A DNA stretch of 64,000 nt, from the NCBI GenBank assembly GCA_963681505.1, contig OY811971.1:19540369-19604368 (forward strand), read 5' to 3'. Under the pieces are notes generated by a model that ran no database searches, had not been told where the DNA came from, and worked only from the letters and a program-made list of their open reading frames with translations. Source of the stretch: Eunapius fragilis (taxonomy: Eukaryota; Porifera; Demospongiae; Spongillida; Spongillidae). Of the stretch, positions 42,541 through 53,285 are shown piece after piece. The translations under genes were made by a program, and so were the position numbers. The first letter of the stretch is position 1; every line of letters starts with the position of its first letter.

Positions 42541-44104
42541 ACAAACAGCACCAGAGCTAGCGTTACTTCTTTTGAAATTTGCAGGCTTATCTTTACAACT
42601 ATCACACTGGGGATAGGAAATATCATTTGAGAAAGGTTCCAGCTGTCCACAAAGGATGCAAATGGGCTCATTCTGAACAGTGTAGTACAGAATTTCAATG
42701 GGATCATAGCAGTTCATATTCCTAACACTGTCTTCCAACTCATGTTACATCTCAAGATCTTGCAGCGGAGATCCACAAGAGAAAGACATACCATCCAATG
42801 CTGACATAAGTGTTTTTTGCTGTCCCTTTTTACTTCTTAGTAACATACACCAATCTCCACATTCCACACTCTTCACACTGAACAGTAATATTTGCATTTT
42901 TGACTTGCTGAAGCTTTCCATGAAATGGAAGTGTTTTCTGCTTACTTGAGCTCTTCTTAAGTGTTGGTCTGTGTTCCTCACTGGTCTGAGGGCCGTAAAC
43001 ATCACTGAATGAGAGGTAATGCCCATCGCTTCCAGGAAGTGGGTCTGGAAAAGGCTTAATCTGCTCAAATATGCCCTTTGGTAGTCTATGTGGCTTGCAG
43101 ATTGTACAAGTAAGTCTCTTGCCCACATTTCTTAATCTCAAAAAATAATGACTTTCTCTAATACAGTGAGATAAGAACTCGTGCAATTTAGGGGCATGTT
43201 TTTAATCAGACTTATTCCGCAGGCTACAGTACTCACTGCAACTATCAATGGTCATTAGTAACTCCAGACAGCCATCAACTCCCTTTCTGATGCAGCTGAT
43301 GATACATGGATATTTTTCTTCTTTAACTTTAAGTGTTCAAATACTTCACAGCTTTCACTGGAGCAATTGAATCCAGAGCTTCTTCTCGAAATGTTGAAGT
43401 TTTTTGATCGAGCTTTCATCCTCAGTTGATTCATGTTATTGCAGTCCTTTACTTCATCTTCAAACCTTTCATCCCCAGGATGACGTGCAAGTCCAACACT
43501 CTGAAGCCCTAGGTTAAGAGTAGAATAACTCTTCGACAGGGTTACGCCAGCTATATTGTGGAGCTGTTCTTGCTACAATGAGATAATCCGAAACAGAAAG
43601 AGAGAAGTAAGTGCTGCCTTAATGGACAGGTACGTTAACCTGTGGTCAGGCACGCCATCACTGTATAAACACACGATTGGTTTATCAGCCACACCATGAG
43701 AAATCATGAAGTTAGCTAGTTCTGCACTGTGGCGATGGTGTGATGATGGCTCAAATGCACCTTCTTTTAAAGTCACATTGACTTGACCATGATACCATGT
43801 CCAGAAATATCTTCAGGTAAGTCAACAAGCATGGTAACTGATGGTATAAGGCTGAGCTGAAATTAGAAAAGTCATGATCAGATACTTCAAAAGTTGCTCC
43901 ACAGTGTACAAGTACCCGTCTATCACATTCAGCAGCAGCAAGAGGATTACCAGGCTCTCCAACTTTGATCTTTTGTTTGTCGTCCACACAGACAAAGTTC
44001 GTCCAATCATGAAAATTCACGCTGATAACGGAATATTGCAGTAACATAATGTGCATCATCATGATGTTTCCGCCACTGACGTCTTTGGACCATGAATTTA
44101 ACAT
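42532..44104 (-). pseudogene. Decayed probable DDE-type element protein with Cys-rich C-terminus
   Basis: Minus frames in order: FVCVDDKQKIKVGEPGNPLA, FEVSDHDFSNF, VTLKEGAFEPSSHHRHSAEL, LYSDGVPDHRLTYLSIKAAL, LNLGLQSVGLARHPGDERFE, CTICKPHRLPKGIFEQIKPF, FSDVYGPQTSEEHRPTLKK, CEECGMWRLVYV and MNCYDPIEILYYTVQNEPIC with more CxxC pairs to TAA 42532. These motifs recur in a large group of uncharacterised animal proteins. The spaced D (VDDK) and D (SDGxPDH) suggest an RNase-H-fold transposase; a later NPxE region is lost here. The C-terminal cysteines probably bind zinc. At least three frame breaks, so a pseudogene. It abuts the truncated 3' LTR. Confidence 0.65.
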
Positions 44105-44425
44105 TCAAACAATCAGTCAGTATAATGCATTGAAGTCATAGATTGCTTTGATTTTGGCCAAAATTGTAGCCTTACCCACTCAAGGGATGGTATTGGTGTT
44201 CCCTCTGGAGTAGCTTAAATGACTATATCGTTTATAATTGTAAATGAAACCGTGCATGAACTAACAACTTGAGACCCGCTATTTATAGCAATACATCATC
44301 AGTGTGTGCGTGAGAAAACTATATAATTGTCAATGGACTATCAGTTGTGTACACCTTTGTATCCAAACGCCGTTGACTGGGGGCGAATTGCGATTCCGCT
44401 GCTTAATTGATGGACAAACTGGGGT

Positions 44426-44460
<35 letters not shown>
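44105..44460. repeat. Unique sequence ending in a 36-G homopolymer
   Basis: GGGGT is followed by an uninterrupted run of 36 G at 44426-44461. Nothing else recognised. Confidence 0.8.
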
Positions 44461-44462
<2 letters not shown>

Positions 44463-44538
44463 TTACCAGGGTTGCCGAAGACCAGCCTGGACTTTCAGTG
44501 TGGCCTGACAGGCCGGGATCCGCCCACTAACTAAGATG

Positions 44539-44680
44539 ATTCCAGCGAATTATTAAAAGGGGGTTGCTTGTTGTACCGTATAGCTGTACCGTGGTTGTAC
44601 AGTACGGTAATCATCTTTGAATATTATAATTAGCGACTCGGCAATTGGGTGGGATCGCCCTTTTAATAATTCGCTGGAAT
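44539..44680. mobile_element. 142-bp MITE with perfect 23-bp inverted repeats
   Basis: ATTCCAGCGAATTATTAAAA continuing GGG (44539-44561) and its exact inverse (44658-44680) enclose 96 bp. It lies inside the hAT remnant, so it inserted later. No coding potential. Confidence 0.8.
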
Positions 44681-44731
44681 AATCTATTACAGCAACGCAG
44701 CAAGCAAATATATGAATTGTACAGGCGGTTG

Positions 44732-45090
44732 CTAAATACCTTCAATTAACCATGCATTGTGTTTAAGCATGACACATGCCTCCAAACGTTGAGGTAGAAG
44801 GTTCCACCGCTGGGGCTGTTGAATGAGCATTGCTCGCGAAAATACTCGTTCTGAGGGAAAATACTCGTTCTGAGGAAGCAGAGGATACATGCAGGGATTG
44901 CTAAATACTTCCGGGCAAAGCTTTGCAATTGTGGGAAATTGTCCATCATGCATTTTCCACCACGCTAGAGGGTCAATAGGGGAATTAGCATCCATGGGTA
45001 GGTCCTCTGGAATACGCTGCCATGCATCAAACTCCCCATCTGCTTCTGCAGCTACTTCTGAAGTTTATGTATCCAAAGATCGGGATTGGA
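44732..45090 (-). pseudogene. hAT transposase C-terminal dimerisation region, frameshifted
   Basis: Minus frames read WQRIPEDLPMDANSPIDPLA, WWKMHDGQFP, then the hAT core continues in another frame as NFPQLQSFARKYLAIPAC, and returns as SERVFSRAMLIQQPQRWNLL, PQRLEACVMLKHNAWL. WW..FP..A..YL..P..SERVFSRA is the signature of the hAT C-terminal dimer domain. An 18-19-bp direct repeat (AAAATACTCGTTCTGAGG twice, 44838-44875) marks a local duplication at the second frame change. No BED finger or catalytic part remains. Confidence 0.85.
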
Positions 45091-45290
45091 GGGAAGCACA
45101 GCTGACAAAGGGAGAGTAGCTGAAGTGGAACACAAATCTGAAGCATCATTATAGCCGTGCGTAGCGATCGAATTAAAATTAGGTGGTTAATCAGCTATGA
45201 AATATTAACAAACGTTATTTTCCGGCCTGGCAGGCCGACCTGACTGACAAGCCGGACCCCGGCCTTACTTTCGGCAACCCTGGGGATTAC

Positions 45291-45860
45291 TGTAGGTGTA
45301 CATGCGAATAACGAAAATGTTTGCATGCCATTTTTACGCTAAGCTTTGCAATGCTTATACCATCTCTTCTAAATAATTAGTACAGTCCTACCGTCGCGCT
45401 ACATCTACAAGCGAGGCTACAGAAAGTTGCGTGTGTATAGTTAGTTGTAATGTTCACATTAGATATTTATCCTAATGTATTTCTTAATCTATATAATTTA
45501 ATACACATCATCGTTGTAAATGATGCAATCACAACACAAACAGAATAATAGCTCGCTGGAATTAATAACTATATCTTACATTTAATCACCTTGCATTATG
45601 TACCAGCTGGGTACCCGACCTTCCTCCCCCTCTCCCCTCCCTCCTTTAGCTATAAATCCGACAGATAAAAGTTAATATTTCAATGCTCTTAGAAATCGGA
45701 GTAACAATGCTCCGGAAGTGACTCACAGCATTATTATCTGCGCAATGCACCAAAGGCGTCATAAATCCTAACCCATTGCGGTGCTTTCACACCCGGCATA
45801 ATCCAACATACTGACATATCATATCCTATTAGGGTCTTCCCAACTGCTTCTAGCATGGGG
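45291..45860. other. No recognised feature
   Basis: Unique AT-rich sequence up to the first candidate ADAM exon. No ORF above background. Confidence 0.4.
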
Positions 45861-45861
45861 A

Positions 45862-47440
45862 GGTGGTTGGACATCCATCCCGATTTCTACATGCAGCGGA
45901 ATAACGTGACCCGTGGAAATGTGCATCATGTGAGTTTATTCTATTGAGCATTTTCAGAGGGTCATTTGAAGACATGTCTAGCGAAACCTCATTATACTAC
46001 ATCGAGCCACATGGGAAAAAGAACAATATGGGAAGTTTTGTAAGTCCTTTCACTCCTTTGCAATTGCTAATCACCTCATGGCTCTGTACTACCACCATAT
46101 CATGCAGCTGGATAAACCACACGTAATGTTCCAGAACATTGCTAGCCCTGACAGAAGCAGTATGTTGGCATATACGTGGTCGCTAATCTTTATTATTATC
46201 ATGCAGAAAATTCCCAGAAGAATACAGTAGTACCAAAAAACCTACACCGGAAGTTGTACAATTTGAGAGAAAGGGTAAAATAACGGAATTCCAAAATGAC
46301 AGGAGCATATTAAAAATACACTAACCCTCATTAAATAGGTTGGAACTCAGGCTGCTCCTTTAATAGTCCGATTAATTATTGTCAACGACTTAGCATTGGT
46401 ACGTACACTCATAAGCTGGACTGCACGCTGCAGAAATAATTTGTCTTATTAATAACAGTATAAAAAGTACGGGAGCAATCTTGCGAAGACTGAAAACAGA
46501 GCCATTGACATCGTCAACGCCGTTGATAGCGTAAGGATGCATGTTCATTTAACGCATGCAATCCTGATACGAAATTTTGTGTGCATGTAGATGTACAAGA
46601 GTATAATAGGGATTCGTATCGTGTTGGTAAAAATCATCACGTGGTCCTATGAAGACAAGGCCGATGTAGTGGATGATATTGATGAAACAGACGAAAACTT
46701 TAAGGAGTATGTGCACACCGCGAATGAAATTCCAGCTTAAAAGGACTCTGTCATGCTCCTATCGTACGTTCTTGATCTGTCTTGCATGCGCCCTTATGAG
46801 AGTGTTTCCATTCGCATGCAGAGGTTACAATTTCATAGACACTGATGGAGACCCAGTCAATGGAGTTGCAGACAAGCAATCAATGTGCAAGCCATTATCC
46901 ACTGCAGTTATTAAAGACAGGGATATACTATACCAGACATCATCTACCGCTGCACATGAATTGGGGCATACGTTTGGCCTGGAGCACGACAATAAAATAA
47001 GTAGGTGGATATTTGGCTGTTGAATCTCCACCTGGAATCTTTCACTCTCAATGGTCTCACACACAACAGAGGGCTGCATCTGTGACGGCAAGCAAGGGTG
47101 CATTATGGCAACTCATTCAAGTTACAAAGCCATCAAAACTCTTTGGAGTTATTGCAGTATTGACAAATTTAATGAACTTTTGAAGGATCCAAAGGCGCTA
47201 TCCTGCCTTAAAACAGCTGTTCGTAAGACCATTTATGCCCATGCCATATGTGGGAATGGTATCCTTGAAGGAAGTGAACAGTGTGACTGTGGATCTGTTG
47301 AGGTGAGCAGTCCATCTGTCACATGTGTACATCATCATATAAAAGTTCATAACATGTACTACACACTAGGAGGCAAAGATCCATGTTGTGATGCTCGAAC
47401 ATGCCGGCTGAAAAAGGGATCAAAATGTTAGATAGTCATG
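45862..47440 (+). pseudogene. ADAM (reprolysin) metalloprotease-disintegrin gene, broken
   Basis: Exons with short introns are visible: a pro-region piece GSFEDMSSETSLYYIEPHGK at 45957; VGTQAAPLIVRLIIVNDLAL at 46340; YKKYGSNLAKTENRAIDIVN at 46459; a catalytic-domain exon at 46594 with SIIGIRIVLVKIITWSYEDK; GYNFIDTDGDPVNGVADKQS at 46825 carrying TAAHELGHTFGLEHDNK, the HExxHxxGxxHD zinc site; then GCICDGKQGCIM, WSYCSIDKFNELL and the disintegrin start CGNGILEGSEQCDCGS at 47062-47302; and DPCCDARTCRLKKGSKC. ADAMs are secreted or membrane proteases that shed surface proteins. An in-frame TAA lies at about 46738 in the fourth exon, and the disintegrin part loses frame after 47430. No transmembrane exon was found. 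Confidence 0.8.
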
Positions 47441-47690
47441 AAGTGACATCCCACGTAAATGCCATTGTAGAAACAGTGAACAGTTGCAAACACATGAGTA
47501 CATTAGTGCACATACAAAACGTTCATGCTAACCTCGTCACATGCATGGTCAAAATGGGCAACATGCATATGATTATGCATTTTAACAGCCCCATGTCTTG
47601 TGGAATCCTAACACTATCCAGTTCCCATTTTCAGCACAACATACCACACCATTGCTATGTACAATAATGCATATCATGCATGTTGGAGTT
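47441..47690 (+). pseudogene. Continuation of the ADAM disintegrin/Cys-rich region, frame lost
   Basis: A different frame reads CHCRNSEQLQTHEYISAHTK with scattered cysteines, as expected for the following ADAM region, but stops interrupt it. Confidence 0.35.
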
Positions 47691-47799
47691 TTACTCATGC
47701 GGGGTATGTTTGATCTGGGTCAATACTTGACAAAATATGGAGAGGTTGCAGACTTGCAGCGATTGATGGCCATGTTATGTTTTTTGGGGGGTTGTAAAG

Positions 47800-47935
47800 T
47801 CCCTGGTGCGTAGATGTATCGTTCCCTAGTGTGTAGGTGTGCCATTGGTGTGTAGATGTGTCACTGGTGTGTAGGTATATCTCTAGTATGCATAGGTATA
47901 TCTCTAATATGTGTGTGGTGAGGACTGAACAGAAC
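47800..47935. repeat. GTGTGTAG short tandem repeats
   Basis: Eight imperfect copies of a 15-20-bp GTGTGTAGATGTGTCA or TAGGTATATCTCTA unit. Confidence 0.75.
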
Positions 47936-48538
47936 ATGGAGGACTGAGGCAGGTATGTGGGAACATGGAGGACTGAACAATCCGTTACAGATTAGAAACA
48001 GAACTAAAGACACCAAAAAACATGGCCACAAATCTTCCCGGGATGACACTGCAACCTCTCTATTTGGTCCTACGCGCATTCATCAGCGTGAAAGCACATG
48101 TAACTGCAGCAAGAGAGACGTGTGCGGATGAAAACGAAGAGGTGGACCTGGTTGAAAAGGCATGTCTTCACTTGATGATGGCATGGGAGGTATCCTGAGG
48201 GTAGTACCGACAGCGAAAAACGAGTATCAGAAGAAAGGCTGCAACACTTGCATTTGAGTGATGGAGAGGCAAACCAAACAGAATTTAACTGCGTGGGCAA
48301 TGGATATATTGCGCTCTGAATGTCATCGCGGCAATGATGACTTTGATCAAATAAGCAAGCTATGTTACATCATCATGGTCAATATCAAGGTACTGTCTAA
48401 GCTCCACCTCCTGTTTATTATCAGATGGGCTCACCAGTGTCTTCACAAGGTCTGACACCTTGGGAGCATAGTGTGACATCAGTGTCTGGTCAATGATGTG
48501 CATCAATTAGAATATCTCAGTGCCATTAATTAGCAGCA

Positions 48539-48540
<2 letters not shown>
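47936..48540 (+). other. Possible unrecognised coding remnants
   Basis: Open pieces include FISVKAHVTAARETCADENE at about 48075 and EEVDLVEKACLHLMMAWE before a GTATCC, and SEERLQHLHLSDGEANQTEF at 48225. They do not join in one frame. They may be exons of an unidentified gene or old element. Confidence 0.25.

Positions 48541-48580
<40 letters not shown>
48541..48580. repeat. TA microsatellite
   Basis: About twenty uninterrupted TA units. Confidence 0.95.
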
Positions 48581-49635
48581 CACACTTAGACAGTTTTTCA
48601 ATGCTCTGCTCTTGGATGGGTCTGCTTCATTCATGTCATATGGATCACAAAGACAGCTGGATTACTTTTAAGATCACAACTGGGTCATGTGAGTGGTGTG
48701 TGTACATGTAGGTGGTACCTTGGGCATTCTTCCTCATGTGGTGGAGCAGCACTGAGCAGTTATACCACTGCCACCATCACACCATCACACCTATGTTAAG
48801 ACATAATCACATGCCACAAAACACATCTCCATATATATACAATGCTGGCCCCTCCCATATCCTTCCTCTCTCCACACCCCTTCCCCTCCTCCCCCTCCCT
48901 CACGGCTGTCAGTGCCAGTCTGGACTGGAGATACGTTTAGCGGGAGGTGCCTCTGTGGTTGGGGCCAGGTTATGATGAATTATAAAGAACTACAAAACGC
49001 TGCACATTTAGAATACACCAACTGATATATGCCCATTGAAATTATAAGCCCCTCCCAACATGCCTGTTCATATCCCAAGTGTAGAAACCCTTTGATAATC
49101 TATACTACGCGCGCCACATTCACACTCAGGGCAAAAGTATATATCATCTATTTCATATGCATGTTGCAGTCTCTAGCTCCTCATGTGACATGTTTTAGCC
49201 TTGTGTATGGAATTAGCTAGTACCTGTAGCTGTGGGTTGCCGCCAGTAGAAGTTTCGATTGTTTGATATCGAAGCCGGCCCTGGGACGACGTTGTCGGCA
49301 ATATGGTCGTAATAGAGCCTCTATTCCTAATGCTGGAGCTCGTAAATAGGGGGGAAATTTAATGCCGTATTCTATAGCGGCCGGTGTACAATAGCGTGGC
49401 TCAATTGTTTTATTCCAGTGCTAGGGCAGGAATGCATTCATAGCCGCCGCACCGGCGGCAGGATTTCATTGCGGAATTGAACGGAATTTTTCGTATAGGA
49501 GGGTAAAGATAGATCTACAGCCAAAACGCATGATTTGGACCCTTGCACACACACTTAAGTGGGTGAAGCAATCATCACTTTATACGTACGACACACCGGG
49601 CCCTATTATTACTGTACATGTCATTCAAAACGTTC
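48581..49635. other. No recognised feature
   Basis: Unique sequence; a pyrimidine-rich stretch at 48845-48905. No splice-linked coding segments identified. Confidence 0.35.
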
Positions 49636-50230
49636 TTACATCCGGCGAGTAGTTATTAAGATTAGTCTATCGCGCTCTAAAAAGAGATGCACCGCGTTGT
49701 ACTAACCTGCTTTTGACGTTGGCGTGTAAATCTCTAAAGCAACGCGCACTCAAGCCTACCTTGTGACGGCAAAGATCCTAGTAAGTTCTAATCTAGTCGA
49801 GGAAACTATGTATTTAATGCGCACGTTTTTCCGTCAGTGAGAGGCATTTCAAGACACTAAGTCTCGTGACGCCTAGCAAGGTGAATAAGAACAGGGAAAC
49901 GAATGAGTCGGAGTTGGACGTCTGCTCGCTTCGGAGGTGTGCATTATATGGAAATGGGTAACCTGGAAATGTAGCCATTGATCATTGAGGTAAAAATGGA
50001 AGTAGTCAGTAGTAACTTGATATCTTAAATAGAATGGCACTATGTATGTATGGCTGTCAATGTATAACCTGTAGGCCATGAAGGGGAGGCAACATGTTTG
50101 GGGGGGGGGGGGGGGGGGTTGCAGCCATTGTCCCTCTCATATGTAGTTTTCACACTATAACTTGTTACAGAGTGAGGATGAGAAGGAGCAGATGAAAAAT
50201 CGTGGGTGGGGGAGGGGGGCACTGTTCTTT
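49636..50230 (+). repeat. Upstream part of duplicated block, copy 2
   Basis: Matches 16014-16560 (ACCGCGTTGTACTA, CTAGTCGAGGAAACTATGTA, TGTGGGCCATGA/TGTAGGCCATGA). A 20-G run at 50100-50118 replaces a 7-G run of copy 1. The CRE-like GTGACGTCAT reads GTGACGGCAA here. Confidence 0.85.
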
Positions 50231-50930
50231 TACCTTGATGGGGACGAGAAGGAAAAGAGGGGGAGGGAAGGTAGAGGGCAGGGAGGAGGGGGAGGAAAGA
50301 AAGAGGGCAGGGAGAAGAAGGAGGGAATGAAGGGGGCAGGGAGAAGAAGGAGGGAAGGAAGAGGGCAGGGAGGAGGGGGAGGGAATGAAGAGGACAGGGA
50401 GGAGGGGGAGGGAATGAAGAGGACAGGGAGGAGGGGGAGGGAATGAAGAAGGCAGGGAGAAGAAGGAGGGAAGGAAGAGGGCAGGGAGGAAGGGGAGGGA
50501 AGGAAGAGGGCAGGGAGGAGGGGGAGGGAATGAAGAAGGCAGGGAGGATGGGGAGGGAAGGAAGAGGGCAGGGAGGAAGGGGAGGGAAGGAAGAGGGCAG
50601 GGAGGAAGGGGAGGGAATGAAGAGGACAGGGAGGAGGGGGAGGGAATGAAGAAGGCAGGGAGAAGAAGGAGGGAAGGAAGATGGCAGGGAGGAGGAGGAG
50701 GGAATGAAGAGGGCAGGGAGGAGGGGGAAGGAAGGAAGAAGGCAGGGAGGAGAGGGAGGGAATGAAGAAGGCAGGGAGGAGGGGAGGGAAGGAAGAGGGC
50801 AGGGAGGAGGGGAGGGAAGGAAGAGGGCAGGGAGGAGGGGGAGGGAAGGGAGCAGGGGGAGGGAAGGAAGAAGGCAGGGAGGAGGGGGAGGGAAGAAAGA
50901 GGGCAATAAGAAGGCTGAGTGTACAGGATG
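50165..50930. repeat. ~770-bp polypurine minisatellite
   Basis: Nearly pure A/G on the plus strand, made of GAGGGCAGGGAGGAGGGGGA and GGGAATGAAGAGGACAGGGA units of about 30 bp alternating in 60-bp blocks. It is absent from copy 1 of the block, where the corresponding position continues straight to the exon. The P/L/S-rich minus ORFs are artefacts. Confidence 0.95.
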
Positions 50931-50975
50931 GCTGATGTGAACATTAACACCTTCCTTTGTCCTCCATTTTTCAAA

Positions 50976-51154
50976 TGAAAAAGAAGATGACCAAGAACCC
51001 CACTGTGGACACCTTCCTGATAAGGAGCGGGAGGTCAGTGTGGCCCTGTCCTAGTGGTGACCTGGGATGTTAGATCTCTCCTTACAGGAGGCAGAGCAAC
51101 AGGAGAGAGAACATCTGAGGAAGGAGTGGTTGGAGAAACAAGAGAAGATCAAGA
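50976..51154 (+). pseudogene. ZRSR2-like two-exon fragment, copy C
   Basis: The first exon (about 50976-51033) has lost its acceptor (TCAAATG instead of TCAAGAA) and has one extra base relative to copy B, so its frame is broken. The second exon 51088-51154, after CTCCTTACAG, encodes EAEQQEREHLRKEWLEKQEK then IK and keeps a GTGAGT donor. Confidence 0.6.
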
Positions 51155-51179
51155 GTGAGTGTGTGATACCCTTATAGGG

Positions 51180-51420
51180 GTGTGCTGTGTGGAGGGTGTA
51201 CTATGTGGAAGTGTGTACTATGTGGAGGTGTGTTCTATATGGAAGTTTGTTCTATGTGGAGGTGTGTACTGATTGGAGATATACTATGTGGATTTGTGTA
51301 TGTGTGCTAAGTGGTGGTGTACTATGGGAAGTGTGGGCTACGAGGTGTGTGCTATGTATGCTGTGTTGAGGTGTGTACTATGTGGAGGTGTGCTATGTGG
51401 AGGTGTGTACTGCAGTATGA
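51180..51420. repeat. TATGTGGAGGTGTGTAC minisatellite 3
   Basis: Shorter, more diverged version of the arrays at 16735 and 17855, again just after the exon donor. Confidence 0.9.
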
Positions 51421-51559
51421 AATATCAAAGAAGACTGGAACCTCGATAAGGGATAGATGGGGTCATGTGATTTCAGGGTGAACAATAATGGTCGGTCATT
51501 GGTCAAAAACCAATCAATTAAATCATGAGACCATTCAATTTTTGCCCGCTCGGTTAATG

Positions 51560-51840
51560 ATGTCCGCTCAAAAAAGAAGTGTGGGTCTCGAAGAGCAATG
51601 TGAAGTTGCTGAAGGGACACGTAAAGCAGCTAAGCGTTCTGTTTCTGTGAAAACTGTTGACAAGTGGAAAGCAGACAATGACAAGGCTTTAAGCACGAGT
51701 CTTTGGCTACAGTACGATAAAGTCAATGGAGATAGCGTAACCACGGAGACATGCTCTTTGTGCATTACATTCAATGAAAGGCTATGAAGCCGTAGTAACT
51801 ACAACGCAGCTGTTATTACAGGATCATGTAATCTTTGTCT
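51560..51840 (+). pseudogene. TTF-type zinc-finger fragment (ZNF862/hAT-like)
   Basis: ATG near 51560 starts MSAQKRSVGLEEQCEVAEGT; the finger follows as VKTVDKWKADNDKALSTSLW and TTETCSLCITFNERL, then a TGA at 51785, after which the same frame continues SRSNYNAAVITGS. The single stop within the KW..C..C..F..NYN..I pattern marks it as a broken copy of the domain at 33655. Confidence 0.55.
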
Positions 51841-52359
51841 CATCTGTGAAAGACCACGCAAGTTCGTACATGCATGAGGGGGCAATGCAGCTCTTTAAAA
51901 AGAGGGTAAAGTCACATCAGAGGGATCAACTTTTGTCATAACATTGTCCAGTGTTCACATGGATGGTGATGGTATCATATGCATGCATACGTTTTGAGGT
52001 CACTGTTATTAACCACTGATAAACTGTGACTGATTTAATTCCTGTATGTTTAGCAATGCTTGTGTAAACAGGGGGCGTTTCTGCTTACAGAAAGGCTATT
52101 CTTTGTGGTATGTGCTATAATGCAATACTATTAAGTAGCATTGAAAGAATTGGAAGTGAACAGGTTAAATTATCTATTGACAGTGGTCTTCAGCATCACA
52201 TCTCAGAGTGGCACAAATGAATTACTCATGTTCTTTACTGATTGCTTCGTATGAATATGTAACTAGCATCACATCAGATATGCTTTGATGTGAGAGGTCA
52301 GTGGCCTGCCCCCTAGCACCCCCTAGTGGTGACCTGGGATGTTAGATATCTCCTTACAG
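51841..52359 (+). repeat. Block 2 segment shared with 17340-17530
   Basis: TTGGAAGTGAACAGGTTAAATTA, CATCACATCTCAGAGTGGCAC and ATATGCTTTGATGTGAGAGG match the earlier copy; the HVKKSSIEIIGSE frame is broken here. 51841-52120 is unique. Confidence 0.6.
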
Positions 52360-52426
52360 GAGGCAGAGCAGCAGGAGAGAGAACGTCTGAGGAAGGAGTG
52401 GTTGGAAAAGCAAGAGAAGATCAAGG
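52360..52426 (+). pseudogene. ZRSR2-like exon, copy D
   Basis: 67 bp after CTCCTTACAG encoding EAEQQERERLRKEWLEKQEK then IK, with GTGGGT donor like copy A. It lacks a preceding acidic exon and is followed at once by the 25-bp minisatellite. Confidence 0.55.
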
Positions 52427-52454
52427 GTGGGTGTGTGATACCTTATAGGGGAGT

Positions 52455-53285
52455 GCTAACACAACATAGCTGCCAAGACTATAACACAACATAGCTGCCA
52501 AGTCTGTAACACAACATAGCTGCCAAGGCTATAACACAACATAGCTGCCAAGACTATAGCACTACATAGCTGCCAAGGCTATAACACAACATAGCTGCCA
52601 AGGCTATAGCACAACATAGCTGCCAAGTCTGTAACACAACATAGCTGCCAAGGCTATAACACAACATAGCTGCCAAGGCTATTACACAACATAGCTGCCA
52701 AGGTTATAACACAACATAGCTGCCAAGGCTATAACACAACATAGCTGCCAAGGCTATAACGCAACATAGCTGCCAAGGCTATAGCACGACATAGCTGCCA
52801 AGGCTATAACGCAACATAGCTGCCAAGGCTATAGCACGACATAGCTGCCAAGGCTATAACACAACATAGCTGCCAAGGCTATAACACAACATAGCTGCCA
52901 AGACTATAGCACAACATAGCTGCCAAGGCTATAGCACAACATAGCTGCCAAGACTATAACACAACATAGCTGCCAAGGCTATAACACAACATAGCTGCCA
53001 AGGCTATAGCACAACATAGCGGCCAAGGCTATAACACAACATAGCTGCCAAGACTATAACACAACATAGCTGCCAAGGCTATAGCACGACATAGCTGCCA
53101 AGGCTATAACACAACATAGCTGCCAAGGCTATAACACAACATAGCTGCCAAGACTATAGCACAACATAGCTGCCAAGGCTATAACACAACATAGCTGCCA
53201 AGGCTATAGCACAACATAGCGGCCAAGGTTATAACACAACATAGCTGCCAAGGTTATAACACAACATAGCTGCCAAGGTTATCAC
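52455..53285. repeat. 25-bp minisatellite ACACAACATAGCTGCCAAGGCTATA
   Basis: About 33 copies with few substitutions (AGACTATA, GGTTATA, GCACGACAT variants, some in a repeating higher-order pattern). It occupies the place where copies A-C have the TATGTGGAG array. Confidence 0.97.

Larger units (their letters stand above)
44461..45290 (-). mobile_element. hAT-type element remnant with inverted ends
   Basis: GATTACCAGGGTTGCCGAA at the left pairs with TTCGGCAACCCTGGGGATTACTG at the right, and GGCCTGACAGGCCGG pairs loosely with CCGGCCTGGCAGGCCG. Only the C-terminal part of a transposase survives between them, so this is a deletion derivative. Confidence 0.7.

Noticed and set aside
50040..50974. 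288- and 269-codon Pro/Leu/Ser minus ORFs, and Gly/Arg/Glu plus ORFs
   Set aside because: Translation of the polypurine minisatellite; both strands and several frames are open at once.
52455..53285. Possible CRISPR array
   Set aside because: 25-bp units are contiguous without unique spacers, in an intron-bearing animal sequence; it is a minisatellite.
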